Below, in pieces: positions 33,759 through 42,162 of a stretch of DNA of 64,000 nucleotides (position 1 is the stretch's first letter; each line of letters starts with the position of its first letter). The DNA is from Steroidobacteraceae bacterium (lineage in GTDB: Bacteria; Pseudomonadota; Gammaproteobacteria; Steroidobacterales; Steroidobacteraceae). The stretch is from positions 62,001 through 126,000 of the forward strand of contig JAFMJH010000003.1 in NCBI GenBank assembly GCA_017853555.1, given 5' to 3'. The translations under genes were made by a program, and so were the position numbers. The notes under the pieces are model-generated. The model saw nothing but the letters and a program-made list of their open reading frames with translations. It ran no database searches and was not told where the DNA came from.

Positions 33759-34523
33759 GTGCCCGCAAGCTCCTCCGTCGGCAAACTCGTGCTCGTACGT
33801 CACGGCCAAAGTGTCTGGAACGTCGACAACCTCTTCACCGGCTGGACCGATGTCGATCTCTCGCCCAAGGGTCGCGAAGAAGCTGCCAACGCGGGTCGCG
33901 AAATTCTGCGCGCGGGACTCACGATGGATCTCGCCTACACCTCGATGCTCAAGCGCGCCATACGCACGCTGTGGTACATCCTCGATGAAACCGATCGCAT
34001 GTGGATTCCGGTCGAGCGCAGCTGGCGACTGAACGAGCGTCACTACGGCGCCTTGCAAGGCCTCGACAAAGCGCAGACGGTGGAAAAGCACGGCGAGGCC
34101 CAGGTCAAAATCTGGCGCCGCAGCTACGACGTCCCGCCACCGCCGCTCGCGGCCGACGACCCGCGTCACCCGCGCTTCGACCTGCGCTATGCCGACGTCG
34201 ATCCGGCGTTGCTGCCGGCCACCGAATCTTTGAAAGATACGCTGGCGCGCGTGCTGCCGTTCTGGGAAACGCGCATCGCGCCGCAACTGCAAAGCGGTCG
34301 CAACGTGCTCGTCGTCGCGCACGGCAACAGTCTGCGTGCGATGGTCAAAATGCTCGACAACGTCGCCGAACGCGACATCGTCGAACTGAACATTCCGACC
34401 GGCGTGCCGCTCGTATATGAATTGGATTCAGCGCTGAAGCCGACCGGCAGCCGCTATCTGGGTGATGCAGCCGCCATCGAAGCGGCGGCCCTCGCGGTCA
34501 AACGTCAGACCGAGCGTCGCTGA
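33759..34523 (+). CDS. gpmA: 2,3-bisphosphoglycerate-dependent phosphoglycerate mutase
   Basis: The enzyme interconverts 3- and 2-phosphoglycerate in glycolysis and gluconeogenesis. The phosphohistidine motif [25 protein letters not shown], the catalytic Glu in [16 protein letters not shown], and the second histidine in [11 protein letters not shown] are all present. I choose the GTG at 33759 (254 residues) because AGGAG sits six bases upstream; an in-frame ATG at 33738 would add seven residues. The 3' end overlaps the convergent RraB-like gene by 26 nt. Confidence 0.94.
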   Translation: MPASSSVGKLVLVRHGQSVWNVDNLFTGWTDVDLSPKGREEAANAGREILRAGLTMDLAYTSMLKRAIRTLWYILDETDRMWIPVERSWRLNERHYGALQGLDKAQTVEKHGEAQVKIWRRSYDVPPPPLAADDPRHPRFDLRYADVDPALLPATESLKDTLARVLPFWETRIAPQLQSGRNVLVVAHGNSLRAMVKMLDNVAERDIVELNIPTGVPLVYELDSALKPTGSRYLGDAAAIEAAALAVKRQTERR

Positions 34524-34929
34524 TCACGCGACCGGGCGCCCAACCGTCGTAGCGCCCGCCGAACTGCGCCGCAAGCTCGCGCAAGCGCGTCGAACTCGCC
34601 TGCACGCGATCGGCGGTCAAGTGCATGGTTTTCAGCGCGTGCACGCTGAAGGGCTGATCGACCGAATCGACCAACTCCCGCACGTCGACCGCATACCCTT
34701 CCGTCGCGAGGATCGCCGCCACGGCGTCGGTCGCCTCGCGCGTCGGCAAGGCGACGAAGAAATCCAATTCCAGGGGGCGAAAAGGATCGGTGCCGCCGCG
34801 CCGCAGACGCTCGATCAATTTCGCATCCCAATCGTCGGTCGGCATCGCACGGACGCGTCGCACTTGATACACCACGCGCCAAATCGCGATCGCTGCACCG
34901 GCCAACAAAAACAGAAAAAACCAATCCAT
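34498..34929 (-). CDS. RraB-family (RNase E inhibitor-like) membrane-anchored protein
   Basis: The 143-residue protein begins with a membrane helix ([19 protein letters not shown]), followed by an RraB/DUF695-like domain: [21 protein letters not shown]-type strand-turn, [29 protein letters not shown], and [13 protein letters not shown] at the C-terminus. Cytoplasmic RraB binds RNase E in gammaproteobacteria. The N-terminal anchor here is a variant form, so inhibition of RNase E is an inference. It is 10 nt downstream of the enoyl-CoA hydratase gene. Confidence 0.75.
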   Translation of the reverse strand: MDWFFLFLLAGAAIAIWRVVYQVRRVRAMPTDDWDAKLIERLRRGGTDPFRPLELDFFVALPTREATDAVAAILATEGYAVDVRELVDSVDQPFSVHALKTMHLTADRVQASSTRLRELAAQFGGRYDGWAPGRVISDARSDV

Positions 34930-34939
34930 GGGCGAATCC

Positions 34940-35725
34940 TCAAAGGTAGCGCGGCGGACGTTTTTCCAGAAAGGCGTTCATGCCTTCCATACCCTCGGGC
35001 GATGCGGCCTGTGCGGCGATCGTGCGTCCCTCGAGATCGAGTTGCGCGGCGAGCGCAGCCTGCGACGCGGCGAGCAAACGCTTCGTCTTGGCATACGCAT
35101 GGCGAGGCCCGGCGGCCAAACGGCGCGCGAGCATCGACGCCTCCCGTTCGAGCTCGGCATCCGGGACCACGCGATTGACGAGCCCCCAATCGAGCGCTTC
35201 CTGCGCCGAGAGCATGCGGTTGGTGAACAGCAACTCGGCCGCGCGCTTGGCGCCGATCAAGCGCGGCAAAAAAAACGAGGTGCTGCCGTCGGGCGTCAAG
35301 GCAACGCCGGTATAGGCGAGATTGAACCGGCTCGACTCGCCACACAGCGCAAGATCGGCCATCGCGACGAGCCCGACACCCGCACCCGCGGCCGTACCAT
35401 TGACGGCCGCGATCACCGGCGCATCGAGCGCGACGAGCCCCTGCACGCCTTCGTGCAGCAAGGCCGTGAGTTCCAGCAAATATGCGTCGACCGGCGCGCC
35501 CGTACCGATCATGCCGCGCAAATCACCGCCAAAACAGAAGTGCTTGCCGGCGCCGCCGATCACCACGGCGGCAATGCGCGCATCGTCACGCAGGCACCGT
35601 ACTGCAGCGGCGAATTCGCGCGCCGTGTCGAGATCGAGCACATTGGCGTTGTCGGGCCGATTGAGCGTCAAGCGCGCGACGCCCTCCTCGACCGCGAGCA
35701 ACACTTTGCTCGACACGACGCTCAT
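34940..35725 (-). CDS. Enoyl-CoA hydratase/isomerase family protein
   Basis: The 261-residue crotonase-fold protein has ARLTLNRPDNANVLD at the N-terminus, the oxyanion-hole segment GGAGKHFCFGGDLRGM (about 56-71), and PVIAAVNGTAAGAGVGLVAMADLALCGE (about 100-127). The glutamate positions of true hydratases are not both evident (PDGSTSFFLPRLIG), so an isomerase or other crotonase activity is possible. The start is set at the ATG at 35725, because the family N-terminus begins there and upstream ATGs would overlap the ferredoxin gene. It is 10 nt from the ferredoxin gene. Confidence 0.87.
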   Translation of the reverse strand: MSVVSSKVLLAVEEGVARLTLNRPDNANVLDLDTAREFAAAVRCLRDDARIAAVVIGGAGKHFCFGGDLRGMIGTGAPVDAYLLELTALLHEGVQGLVALDAPVIAAVNGTAAGAGVGLVAMADLALCGESSRFNLAYTGVALTPDGSTSFFLPRLIGAKRAAELLFTNRMLSAQEALDWGLVNRVVPDAELEREASMLARRLAAGPRHAYAKTKRLLAASQAALAAQLDLEGRTIAAQAASPEGMEGMNAFLEKRPPRYL

Positions 35726-35735
35726 GACGACCGGA

Positions 35736-36050
35736 TCACTCGTCCGGTGCGATGGTGACGCGCAATCCGTCGAGCGCATCCGTCATGTCGATCTGGCAGG
35801 AGAGGCGCGAGCCTTCTTTGAAGTGCGCGAGTTCGAGCAACAGCTCACGCTCGTCGGACATCGGCGCGGGAATCTTGGCCGCCCAGGCCGGGTCGATGTA
35901 GATGTGACAGGTCGCGCACGAGCACATGCCGCCGCAGATCGCCGAAATGCCGTAGTCGAGCTCGCGCAACGTCTCCATGACCTTGAGACCCGAACGGGCC
36001 TCGACGTCGTGTTCCTTGCCGTCGCGATCGATCACTTTGAGCAGCGCCAT
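35736..36050 (-). CDS. [2Fe-2S] ferredoxin (adrenodoxin-like)
   Basis: The 104-residue protein has the plant/adrenodoxin-type cluster ligands C39, C45, C48 and C85 (CGGMCSCATC, then LSCQ). The acidic C-terminal half and the MALLKVIDRDG start match the adrenodoxin-like ferredoxins that serve cytochromes P450, ring-hydroxylating enzymes or Fe-S assembly. It is not next to isc genes. It is upstream of the enoyl-CoA hydratase and RraB-like genes on the same strand. The electron-transfer partner is unknown; the desaturase at 8.1 kb is one possibility. Confidence 0.93.
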   Translation of the reverse strand: MALLKVIDRDGKEHDVEARSGLKVMETLRELDYGISAICGGMCSCATCHIYIDPAWAAKIPAPMSDERELLLELAHFKEGSRLSCQIDMTDALDGLRVTIAPDE

Positions 36051-36125
36051 GAGCGGGTCCTATCTGACGTATATCGGGGGCGCGTAGTTTGCCTACCGGC
36101 CGCGCCTCGCGCCAGCGCACTCGGC

Positions 36126-36971
36126 TCAAACGGCCACTGCGAGCGCCTCCCATTGCGCATCGAGCACCCGTCGCGCCTCCGCCAGCACGGCGAACCGTTC
36201 GTGCGACGACGCGACGTCGGCACGGCGCACGAGCCAATCGCGCAGCTGCGGGTCGGCAGCCGCGGATTTCGCGACAGCGGACGCAGGCGCCGTCGCCGCC
36301 ACCCAAAGACCGGCGGGATCTTCGAGTACGTGGCCCCGATGTGCGTACTCCCAATCGAGCAGCACGAGCTCGCCATCCGCGCGCACCAGCACGTTGTGCG
36401 GCCCGAGATCCCCGTGCACGATGCAACACGACGCCGAGGCGGCCCAATCATGCGCCTGCAGCGCAAGGCTCACCGCCTCGAATGCCCGCGCATGCAGCGC
36501 CGCGCGCCGCGCGTCGATCGCGCGCAGGCGATTCTGCAACGACGCAAGTCGCGTCGCGAGATCGAACGGCGGCAGATCCGCGCTGATCGGCAACGCGCGC
36601 AAACGCTGCAAAAGTTTTTGCATCGCCTCGCGCCGCGTCGCATCGCGCCACCAATCCGCCTCGAGCGGCCGCGCATCGACGAACGGCATCCAGGTCACGC
36701 CGAGATCCGCATCATGATGCAACACCGTCGGCGCGAACCCGGCGCTCGCGGCCTGCGCCTGCAGTTGCAGTTCGACGTCGAGATCGGCGCCGAGCACGCG
36801 TCGCTGCGCCGGCGAGGCATGGCGTCGCAACACCAGATCGCCGGCAGGATGCGGCACGCGATAGACGCGGTTGACGGCACCCCGCGTCAGGGGCATCGGC
36901 GTCACGTCGGCCGCAAACCCGCCACCTGGAAACGTATCGAGCAGTTCTTCAAAGGTCACGCTGCTCGCCAT
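36126..36971 (-). CDS. Aminoglycoside-phosphotransferase-fold kinase, probable thiamine kinase
   Basis: The 281-residue protein has the APH/choline kinase fold: GAVNRVYRV and DLVLRR (ATP-binding N-lobe), the catalytic loop CCIVHGDLGPHNVLV (about 190-204), and LLDWEYAHRGHVLEDPAGLW, with the metal-binding Asp. It is the last gene of a TPP-riboswitch operon with a TonB receptor and a PnuC-type transporter, and overlaps the transporter gene by 16 nt. In this setting phosphorylation of imported thiamine (ThiK-like) is the most economical reading. The substrate is inferred from context, not from residues. Confidence 0.8.
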   Translation of the reverse strand: MASSVTFEELLDTFPGGGFAADVTPMPLTRGAVNRVYRVPHPAGDLVLRRHASPAQRRVLGADLDVELQLQAQAASAGFAPTVLHHDADLGVTWMPFVDARPLEADWWRDATRREAMQKLLQRLRALPISADLPPFDLATRLASLQNRLRAIDARRAALHARAFEAVSLALQAHDWAASASCCIVHGDLGPHNVLVRADGELVLLDWEYAHRGHVLEDPAGLWVAATAPASAVAKSAAADPQLRDWLVRRADVASSHERFAVLAEARRVLDAQWEALAVAV

Positions 36972-37525
36972 GCGCGATACCAACTGCGCAGACCGTACAG
37001 CGCGATCAGGAAATAAATCGCGTAGAGCGCCGCGACGAATGTCAGCCCTTGCGAGGCGTACAAAAAGAACGACGCCGAATCGACCAGCAACCAGTAGATC
37101 CAGTTCTCCAGCACGACTCGCGCGGTCATCCAGGTTGCCAGCAGGCTGACCACCGTGACCGCCGCGTCGAGCGCGGGCCACGCCGCACCTGCCGTCGCAA
37201 GCCACGGTGCCGCCGCCCATGCGACCAAAGCCGTCACCACGACGGCCAGCAAGTGCCAACGCAAAGGCCAGACGACGATCTTTCGCGCCTCGCCCTCGGC
37301 GCGCGACCAGTGCCAGAACCCGTAGCCCGCCATCAATACGTAACTGGCCTGCAAAGCCGATTGCAGCGGCAAGGCCGCCTGCGCCGCGAGGACCGCCAAG
37401 ATCATCGAAGACAGCGCACCGGACACCCACGCCCAGCGACTGCGCTTCACGACCAGCAGCGCATAGCCGATGCCGGTGAGTAGCGCGAGAATCTCGAATG
37501 TCTGACTGGTCGAAATATCGTTCAT
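36956..37525 (-). CDS. pnuT: PnuC-family transporter, probable thiamine transporter PnuT
   Basis: The 189-residue membrane protein has about seven predicted helices and PnuC signatures (FEILALLTGIGYALLVVKRSRWAWVSGALSS; ENWIYWLLVDSASFFLYASQGL; YAIYFLIALYGLRSW). PnuC relatives carry nicotinamide riboside, riboflavin or thiamine by facilitated diffusion with metabolic trapping. The TPP riboswitch and the kinase gene point to thiamine (PnuT). The ATG overlaps the receptor stop by 4 nt. Confidence 0.88.
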   Translation of the reverse strand: MNDISTSQTFEILALLTGIGYALLVVKRSRWAWVSGALSSMILAVLAAQAALPLQSALQASYVLMAGYGFWHWSRAEGEARKIVVWPLRWHLLAVVVTALVAWAAAPWLATAGAAWPALDAAVTVVSLLATWMTARVVLENWIYWLLVDSASFFLYASQGLTFVAALYAIYFLIALYGLRSWYRAWRAA

Positions 37526-39573
37526 TGCAACTCCATGCGTATCGACACGCCGATCTGCCGCGGATCGGCCTGCTGCACATACAACTTGTCCGGAAAATCC
37601 GGCGGCTCGTTGCCGAAGTAGAAGCCGCGTTGCGCAGACACACGATCGAGCAGGTTGCGCACCCAAAGACTCGCCTGCCAATCGCGCCGCTCGTAGCCGA
37701 CCCGCATGTTCATCAACATCCGAGCCGGCGCACGCTGGTCGTGGCTGTCTGAATAATAGAAGCCCGCTTGCTGCTGGGCATCGACACGAGCGAACCAGCC
37801 GCGCGGATGTCGATAATCGAGGTTGATCGCGGCCTGCAACTCGGGGGCGTGCGCGGTCGCGCGACCGGCCAGATCGCGCGCACCGACGCGATACTCGAGA
37901 AATCGCGCGCGCAGCACGCCGAGCGATGCGCCTAGCGTCAGGTCGCGACCGACGCGCCAGGACGCCGAACCTTCGAGCCCGTAGTTCTCGCCGCGCGCCG
38001 CATTGTCGGTGAGATAGATGAAGCTCAAGGGATCGCCCGGGTCGACCTGCACGGATGTGCCGACTTGTTGCCGACTGCGGCGCATGTAGAACACGGCAAG
38101 CTCGGCGCGCGACGCCGCCGCATCGCGAAATTTGTAACCCAACTCGATCGCATCAAGCAGCTCCGGATCGAAACGTCGTCGCGACGCCGGCACGGCGGCG
38201 CCGATGTTGAAGCCGCCGCCTTTGTAACCCCGGGAAATCGACAGATAACCGCGCGAGCGTGCATCGACGACGTATTCCAGCGACGCGTTGCCTCCGCTCA
38301 TCGTGTCAGCCGGCGCCACGCGTGTGCCGTCGGTATCGTCGTATCGCGTCGAGCGATGCTCCACGCGCGCACCGACGTGCAGCGCCCACTTCGTATCGAA
38401 CGCGAATCGCAAATCCGAGTACAACGCGAGCGTGTCTGCACGATAACGACTCACCAAGGCGCGATACACCTCGCCGCCGTACAGATCGAGCTGGTCGTTC
38501 GTTTCGGTGACGCGCAGCGCATACACGCCGGCAAGCCAACTCGTGCGCGCATCGGCACTCGACAGCACCCGAAGATCTTGCGACATCGTGCGATGCCGTC
38601 GCAAAAATCGCGACGTGAAGTCGTAACCGGGATCGTGACCCCAATCGCCATCGAAGGCATAGACGATTTCGGCATCGGTGACTGCGCTGACGCTGCGCAG
38701 ATCGACCACGTCGCCCTGGCGATCAAGGGCAATCGACGCACCGCGCGAACGCTGCGCGTCACGCCCGGGCTGATCGGACTGCGTGACGCGCGAATTGTCG
38801 ATCGAGAATGCATCGAAGCCGTTGTCCTGATCAACCCACAGCAGCGACACGTCAGCCTTCCAGCCCGCAGCCGGCGCAGCGCGCAGACGCGCCCGCAACG
38901 TCCGCTCATCGAGTCCGTCGGTGTCGTCCCGATTCAACCACGCATTGCGTCGAAAGCCGTCGCTGCGAAATTTTTGGGCGACGACTCGCCATGCCGACTC
39001 GTCATCGCCCGACGCATCGGCCAAGCCACCGCCGGCAACCAAACCCGCGCCATACGTGCCGGCGCCCCCGCCCTCGAACTGCAGACTCAACGAGGACGTC
39101 GGCTCCGCAGCACGGGTAGCGACATTGATGAGGCCCGCCAGCGCATTCGCGCCCAAGGTCGTACCCTGCGGGCCGCGCAGCACTTCGACTTGGGCGACGT
39201 CGAGCAGCGTCGCGGGCATACCCACGCCCGAAAAATCCATGCCGTCGATCAAAAATCCGACCGACGGATTCGGCGCACCCTGCCATTGATCGGTCTCGCC
39301 GATCCCGCGCAGTTGAAAATAGCGCGGTCGCGAGCTGCCCGAGGCCCAATTGAGGTTCGGCACCAGCGGCAACACGTCCTGCAAATGCTGCACCCCCGCC
39401 ACGCGCAACTCGTCGCCCAACACGGTACTGCTCGCCGCCGTCTCGAGTCGCGAGACGGGCCGCAACGACGCGGTGATGACGATTTCCTGCAGTTCATCGG
39501 CAGACACGGCAGCGACCGCGTGACCGATGCAGACAAAAGACAACAAAAGTGGAATGGCACGAGATCTGTGCAT
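37522..39573 (-). CDS. TonB-dependent receptor, probable thiamine receptor
   Basis: The 683-residue outer membrane receptor has a signal peptide (to about residue 25, HAVA/AVSA), a TonB box-like ELQEIVITAS, a plug (VAQVEVLRGPQGTTLGANALAGLINV) and a 22-strand-type barrel ending in a hydrophobic strand. An ATG at 39573 with GGAG about 6 nt upstream is preferred to the adjoining GTG at 39576. It follows a TPP riboswitch and leads the pnuT-kinase operon, so thiamine or a thiamine precursor is the likely ligand. This resembles TPP-regulated outer-membrane receptors described next to PnuT in other gammaproteobacteria. Confidence 0.87.
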   Translation of the reverse strand: MHRSRAIPLLLSFVCIGHAVAAVSADELQEIVITASLRPVSRLETAASSTVLGDELRVAGVQHLQDVLPLVPNLNWASGSSRPRYFQLRGIGETDQWQGAPNPSVGFLIDGMDFSGVGMPATLLDVAQVEVLRGPQGTTLGANALAGLINVATRAAEPTSSLSLQFEGGGAGTYGAGLVAGGGLADASGDDESAWRVVAQKFRSDGFRRNAWLNRDDTDGLDERTLRARLRAAPAAGWKADVSLLWVDQDNGFDAFSIDNSRVTQSDQPGRDAQRSRGASIALDRQGDVVDLRSVSAVTDAEIVYAFDGDWGHDPGYDFTSRFLRRHRTMSQDLRVLSSADARTSWLAGVYALRVTETNDQLDLYGGEVYRALVSRYRADTLALYSDLRFAFDTKWALHVGARVEHRSTRYDDTDGTRVAPADTMSGGNASLEYVVDARSRGYLSISRGYKGGGFNIGAAVPASRRRFDPELLDAIELGYKFRDAAASRAELAVFYMRRSRQQVGTSVQVDPGDPLSFIYLTDNAARGENYGLEGSASWRVGRDLTLGASLGVLRARFLEYRVGARDLAGRATAHAPELQAAINLDYRHPRGWFARVDAQQQAGFYYSDSHDQRAPARMLMNMRVGYERRDWQASLWVRNLLDRVSAQRGFYFGNEPPDFPDKLYVQQADPRQIGVSIRMELQ

Positions 39574-39580
39574 CACCTAC

Positions 39581-39661
39581 TCCCTCCGCCGGTACTAACC
39601 GGATCAGGTTCGACGGGTTCGCTGCCCCATGCAGCGTCTCAGGCCTTGCGGCCACCCCTTA
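39581..39661 (-). promoter_or_regulatory. TPP (thiamine pyrophosphate) riboswitch
   Basis: On the minus strand the leader reads GGGGTG at the 5' end, then CTGAGA, then ACCCGTCGAACCTGATC, then CGGTTAGTACCGGCGGAGGGA, the standard order of a THI-box aptamer. The last part overlaps the ribosome site of the receptor gene (GGAG near 39583), which suggests control of translation initiation. The ends are approximate. Confidence 0.94.
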
Positions 39662-39750
39662 GGTTCGAGCGGCGATTCTCCCATCTAAACGCAGCTTTGC
39701 AAGGGTCGTGTACAATCGCGCCCCCGCGATGCTCCGGGAGTGCGCACGAC

Positions 39751-40656
39751 ATGACGCGTACCGTCCAAGTTTTCCAAGTCGATGCCTTCACCCGCCAACT
39801 CTTCACCGGCAACCCGGCCGGCGTCGTATTGGGCGCCGAAGTCCTCAGCGACGAAGAAATGCTCGCCATCGCCCGCGAACTCAACAATGGCGACACCGCG
39901 TTCGTGTTGCCGCCCGATGGCGAGGATCACGACGTTCGCGTGCGTTTCTTCACGCCGCGCACCGAATCGGGTTTCGTCGGTCATGCGACCGTCGCCACGC
40001 AATACGTACTCTCGCGCGCCGCCAGCGGCCGCAGCATCCGTCGTCAAAAGCAGAAAGCGGGCATCGTCGACGTGGAGATCCGCGGCACCGGCGAGGATCG
40101 TCGCATCGCGATCCGTCAATCGACGCCGCCGATCGGTCGCGAACTGAACGAACGCGAGCGGCTCGCGGTGCTCGATGCACTCGCGCTATCGAGCAGCGAT
40201 CTCGATCCGCGCTGCCCGATCGGCATCGTCGGCGGCGCGGGCAATCGTCTTCTGATCGGCGTGCGCGCCCCGCAACAGCTGCGACAGATGAAGCCCGACA
40301 TGAACCGGCTCAACACGCTCTCGGCGCAACTCGGCGTATCCGGTCACTTCGTGTTCACGCTCGATTCGCAGATCGAGGGCTGCCTCACGCAATCGCGCAT
40401 GTTCTGCCCCGCAATCGGCATTCCCGAAGACCCGGTGAGCGGCAACGCGCACGGCCTGCTCGGCGCGTACCTGCTGCATCACGGTTTGTTGTCGCGCGAC
40501 GGCGATCGCGCCGGGTTCTGCGGCGCACAAGGCCAATTCGTGAATCGCCCGGGTCGCGTCGACGTGGAGCTCGAATTCGACGCGCGTGCGCTGATCGGCG
40601 TCTGGATCATCGGCAGCGTCCGCACGGTCTTCGAAACGACGATCACCCTGCCCTGA
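39751..40656 (+). CDS. PhzF-family isomerase/epimerase-fold protein
   Basis: The 301-residue protein has the two-domain DapF/PhzF fold: VFQVDAFTRQLFTGNPAGVV at the N-terminus, TPRTESGFVGHATVAT in the first domain and CPAIGIPEDPVSGNAHGLLGAYL in the second. In PhzF the general base is a Glu in the N-x-S-E-T segment; here the segment is NNGDTAF, with Asp at residue 48. Substrate is unknown; relatives act on diverse amino- or hydroxy-acid-like compounds. A TACAAT hexamer at 39711-39716 may be its -10. It is divergent from the TPP-riboswitch operon and converges on the photosynthesis cluster edge. Confidence 0.86.
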   Translation: MTRTVQVFQVDAFTRQLFTGNPAGVVLGAEVLSDEEMLAIARELNNGDTAFVLPPDGEDHDVRVRFFTPRTESGFVGHATVATQYVLSRAASGRSIRRQKQKAGIVDVEIRGTGEDRRIAIRQSTPPIGRELNERERLAVLDALALSSSDLDPRCPIGIVGGAGNRLLIGVRAPQQLRQMKPDMNRLNTLSAQLGVSGHFVFTLDSQIEGCLTQSRMFCPAIGIPEDPVSGNAHGLLGAYLLHHGLLSRDGDRAGFCGAQGQFVNRPGRVDVELEFDARALIGVWIIGSVRTVFETTITLP

Positions 40657-40663
40657 GCCCGAC

Positions 40664-40945
40664 TCAATCGGGCGGACGACGCCAGCGCACACGCAGATCG
40701 ATGACGTGCGCGATCAAGGACAAGGCGAGGCACCCGCCGATGACCGCGCGCGGCAGTTGCTGCAACGCGGCCGCCACGGCGAGCATCAGCGCCGCGCCCG
40801 ACAGCAAGTTCCAAAGAATTTCGTCAGGCGGCAGCCCGTGCCCGTGGAGACGCCACAACCACCACAAAGCCACGCCCTCGATCGACACGAGCACGGCGAT
40901 CAGGGCAACCGTGTCGCCGGAAACCAGTTGCGACGCCAGATCCAT
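40664..40945 (-). CDS. Small membrane protein at the end of the bchG-bchP operon (unknown)
   Basis: The 93-residue protein has three predicted membrane helices (TVALIAVLVSIEGVALWWLW; LWNLLSGAALMLAVAAALQQL; AVIGGCLALSLIAHVIDLRV) and a basic tail RVRWRRPPD. It starts 19 nt after bchP on the same strand, so it is probably co-transcribed with bchG-bch2-bchP. An upstream TTG would add two residues; the ATG at 40945 is preferred. I recognise no family. Position suggests a link to bacteriochlorophyll esterification or membrane assembly, but this is only inference. Confidence 0.6.
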   Translation of the reverse strand: MDLASQLVSGDTVALIAVLVSIEGVALWWLWRLHGHGLPPDEILWNLLSGAALMLAVAAALQQLPRAVIGGCLALSLIAHVIDLRVRWRRPPD

Positions 40946-40964
40946 AGGCAACGGCGCCCGCCGA

Positions 40965-42158
40965 TCAGGTGGGCGCGAGACCGAGCAGGTGCGCGAGATC
41001 CTTGAAGAAGATGCGCAAGTGCGCGAGCGGTCGCGAGCGTACGAGCCGCTTGTGCATGTACGCCTCCCACGTCAGGCGCTGCACGTCCGGGTCGCGACAC
41101 ATCTTCACGAAGCGTTCACGACGCGCATCGTTGGTGTACCAAAATCTTTGCATGATCCCGAGCACCCAGAACACCCGGCCGTGCGCGGCCATGAACCGGC
41201 GTCGCGCGTCGCGCAACGCTGAAGGGTTTCCGCTCTCGAGAAAGCGATCGATCGCCGTGGCGCACATGCGCCCGGCCGCCATCGCGTAATAGATGCCCTC
41301 GCCCGAAGCCGGCGCCACCACGCCCGCGGCATCACCTGTGACCAGCACGTCGCGTCCGTCGTCCCAGCGACGCAACGGTCGCAACGGGATCGGTGCGCCC
41401 TCGCGACGCAAAACTTCGGCCCCTTCCAAACCGGCCGCGCGACGCAAGCCCGTCACCGCATGTCGAATCGAAAAGCCTTTGTGAGCCGTGCCCGCACCGG
41501 CACTGATCGTGCCGCCATGCGGAAAAATCCACGCATAAAAGTCGGGCGACAACTCGCCCCGATAGTAGACGTCGCAGCGCGCGCCGTCGTAGTTGGCTGG
41601 CGGTTGCGCCGGCGCACGCAGGATTTCGTGATACGCGTAGACGAAAGGCACTTCCTCCGCGCCGGCAATGCACTGACGCGCGACTTCAGAGCGTGCGCCG
41701 TCGGCGCCAAGCACCGCACGCGCGCGTACCGTCGTCACCGCGCCGCCTTCGTCGCGCGCTTCGAAGTGCACGATCGGTTCGCCGTCCGAATCGCGCGTCA
41801 ACCGCACGAAGGTGCCGCTGCAACGCGTCGCGCCATGCTGCCGCGCGCGCTCGCGCAGCCATTCGTCGAAGACGTCGCGATCGACCATGCCGACGTAACC
41901 ACCCTCGATGGGCATGTCGACCGCGCGGTCACTCGGCGAAATCATGCGTGCCGCGGATATGCGCGCGACCAGAAGTTCGTCGGGGATGTCGAATTCTTCG
42001 ACGAGTTTCGGCGGCACGGCGCCACCGCAGGGCTTGATGCGCCCGGCCCGATCCAGCAACAACACCGACCAGCCGCGCCGCGCGAGATCATCCGCCGCGG
42101 TCGCGCCCGAGGGTCCGCCACCAACCACGACCACATCGTATTGATCAGCGAGACGCAT
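40965..42158 (-). CDS. bchP: Geranylgeranyl bacteriochlorophyll reductase BchP
   Basis: The 397-residue flavoprotein reduces the geranylgeranyl tail of bacteriochlorophyll to phytyl. An FAD-binding VVVGGGPSGATAADDLARRGWSV (about 8-30) is followed by RIKPCGGAVPPKLVEEFDI, typical of BchP/ChlP, and later VLVTGDAAGVVAPASGEGIYYAM. The start at 42158 gives the family N-terminus. It follows the PucC-family gene after 4 nt and precedes the small membrane protein gene. Confidence 0.94.
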   Translation of the reverse strand: MRLADQYDVVVVGGGPSGATAADDLARRGWSVLLLDRAGRIKPCGGAVPPKLVEEFDIPDELLVARISAARMISPSDRAVDMPIEGGYVGMVDRDVFDEWLRERARQHGATRCSGTFVRLTRDSDGEPIVHFEARDEGGAVTTVRARAVLGADGARSEVARQCIAGAEEVPFVYAYHEILRAPAQPPANYDGARCDVYYRGELSPDFYAWIFPHGGTISAGAGTAHKGFSIRHAVTGLRRAAGLEGAEVLRREGAPIPLRPLRRWDDGRDVLVTGDAAGVVAPASGEGIYYAMAAGRMCATAIDRFLESGNPSALRDARRRFMAAHGRVFWVLGIMQRFWYTNDARRERFVKMCRDPDVQRLTWEAYMHKRLVRSRPLAHLRIFFKDLAHLLGLAPT

Positions 42159-42162
42159 GATT

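Noticed and set aside
39697-39716. TTGCAA/TACAAT as a full promoter for the PhzF gene
   Set aside because: The spacer is only 8 bp, too short for sigma-70; only the TACAAT is kept as a possible -10.
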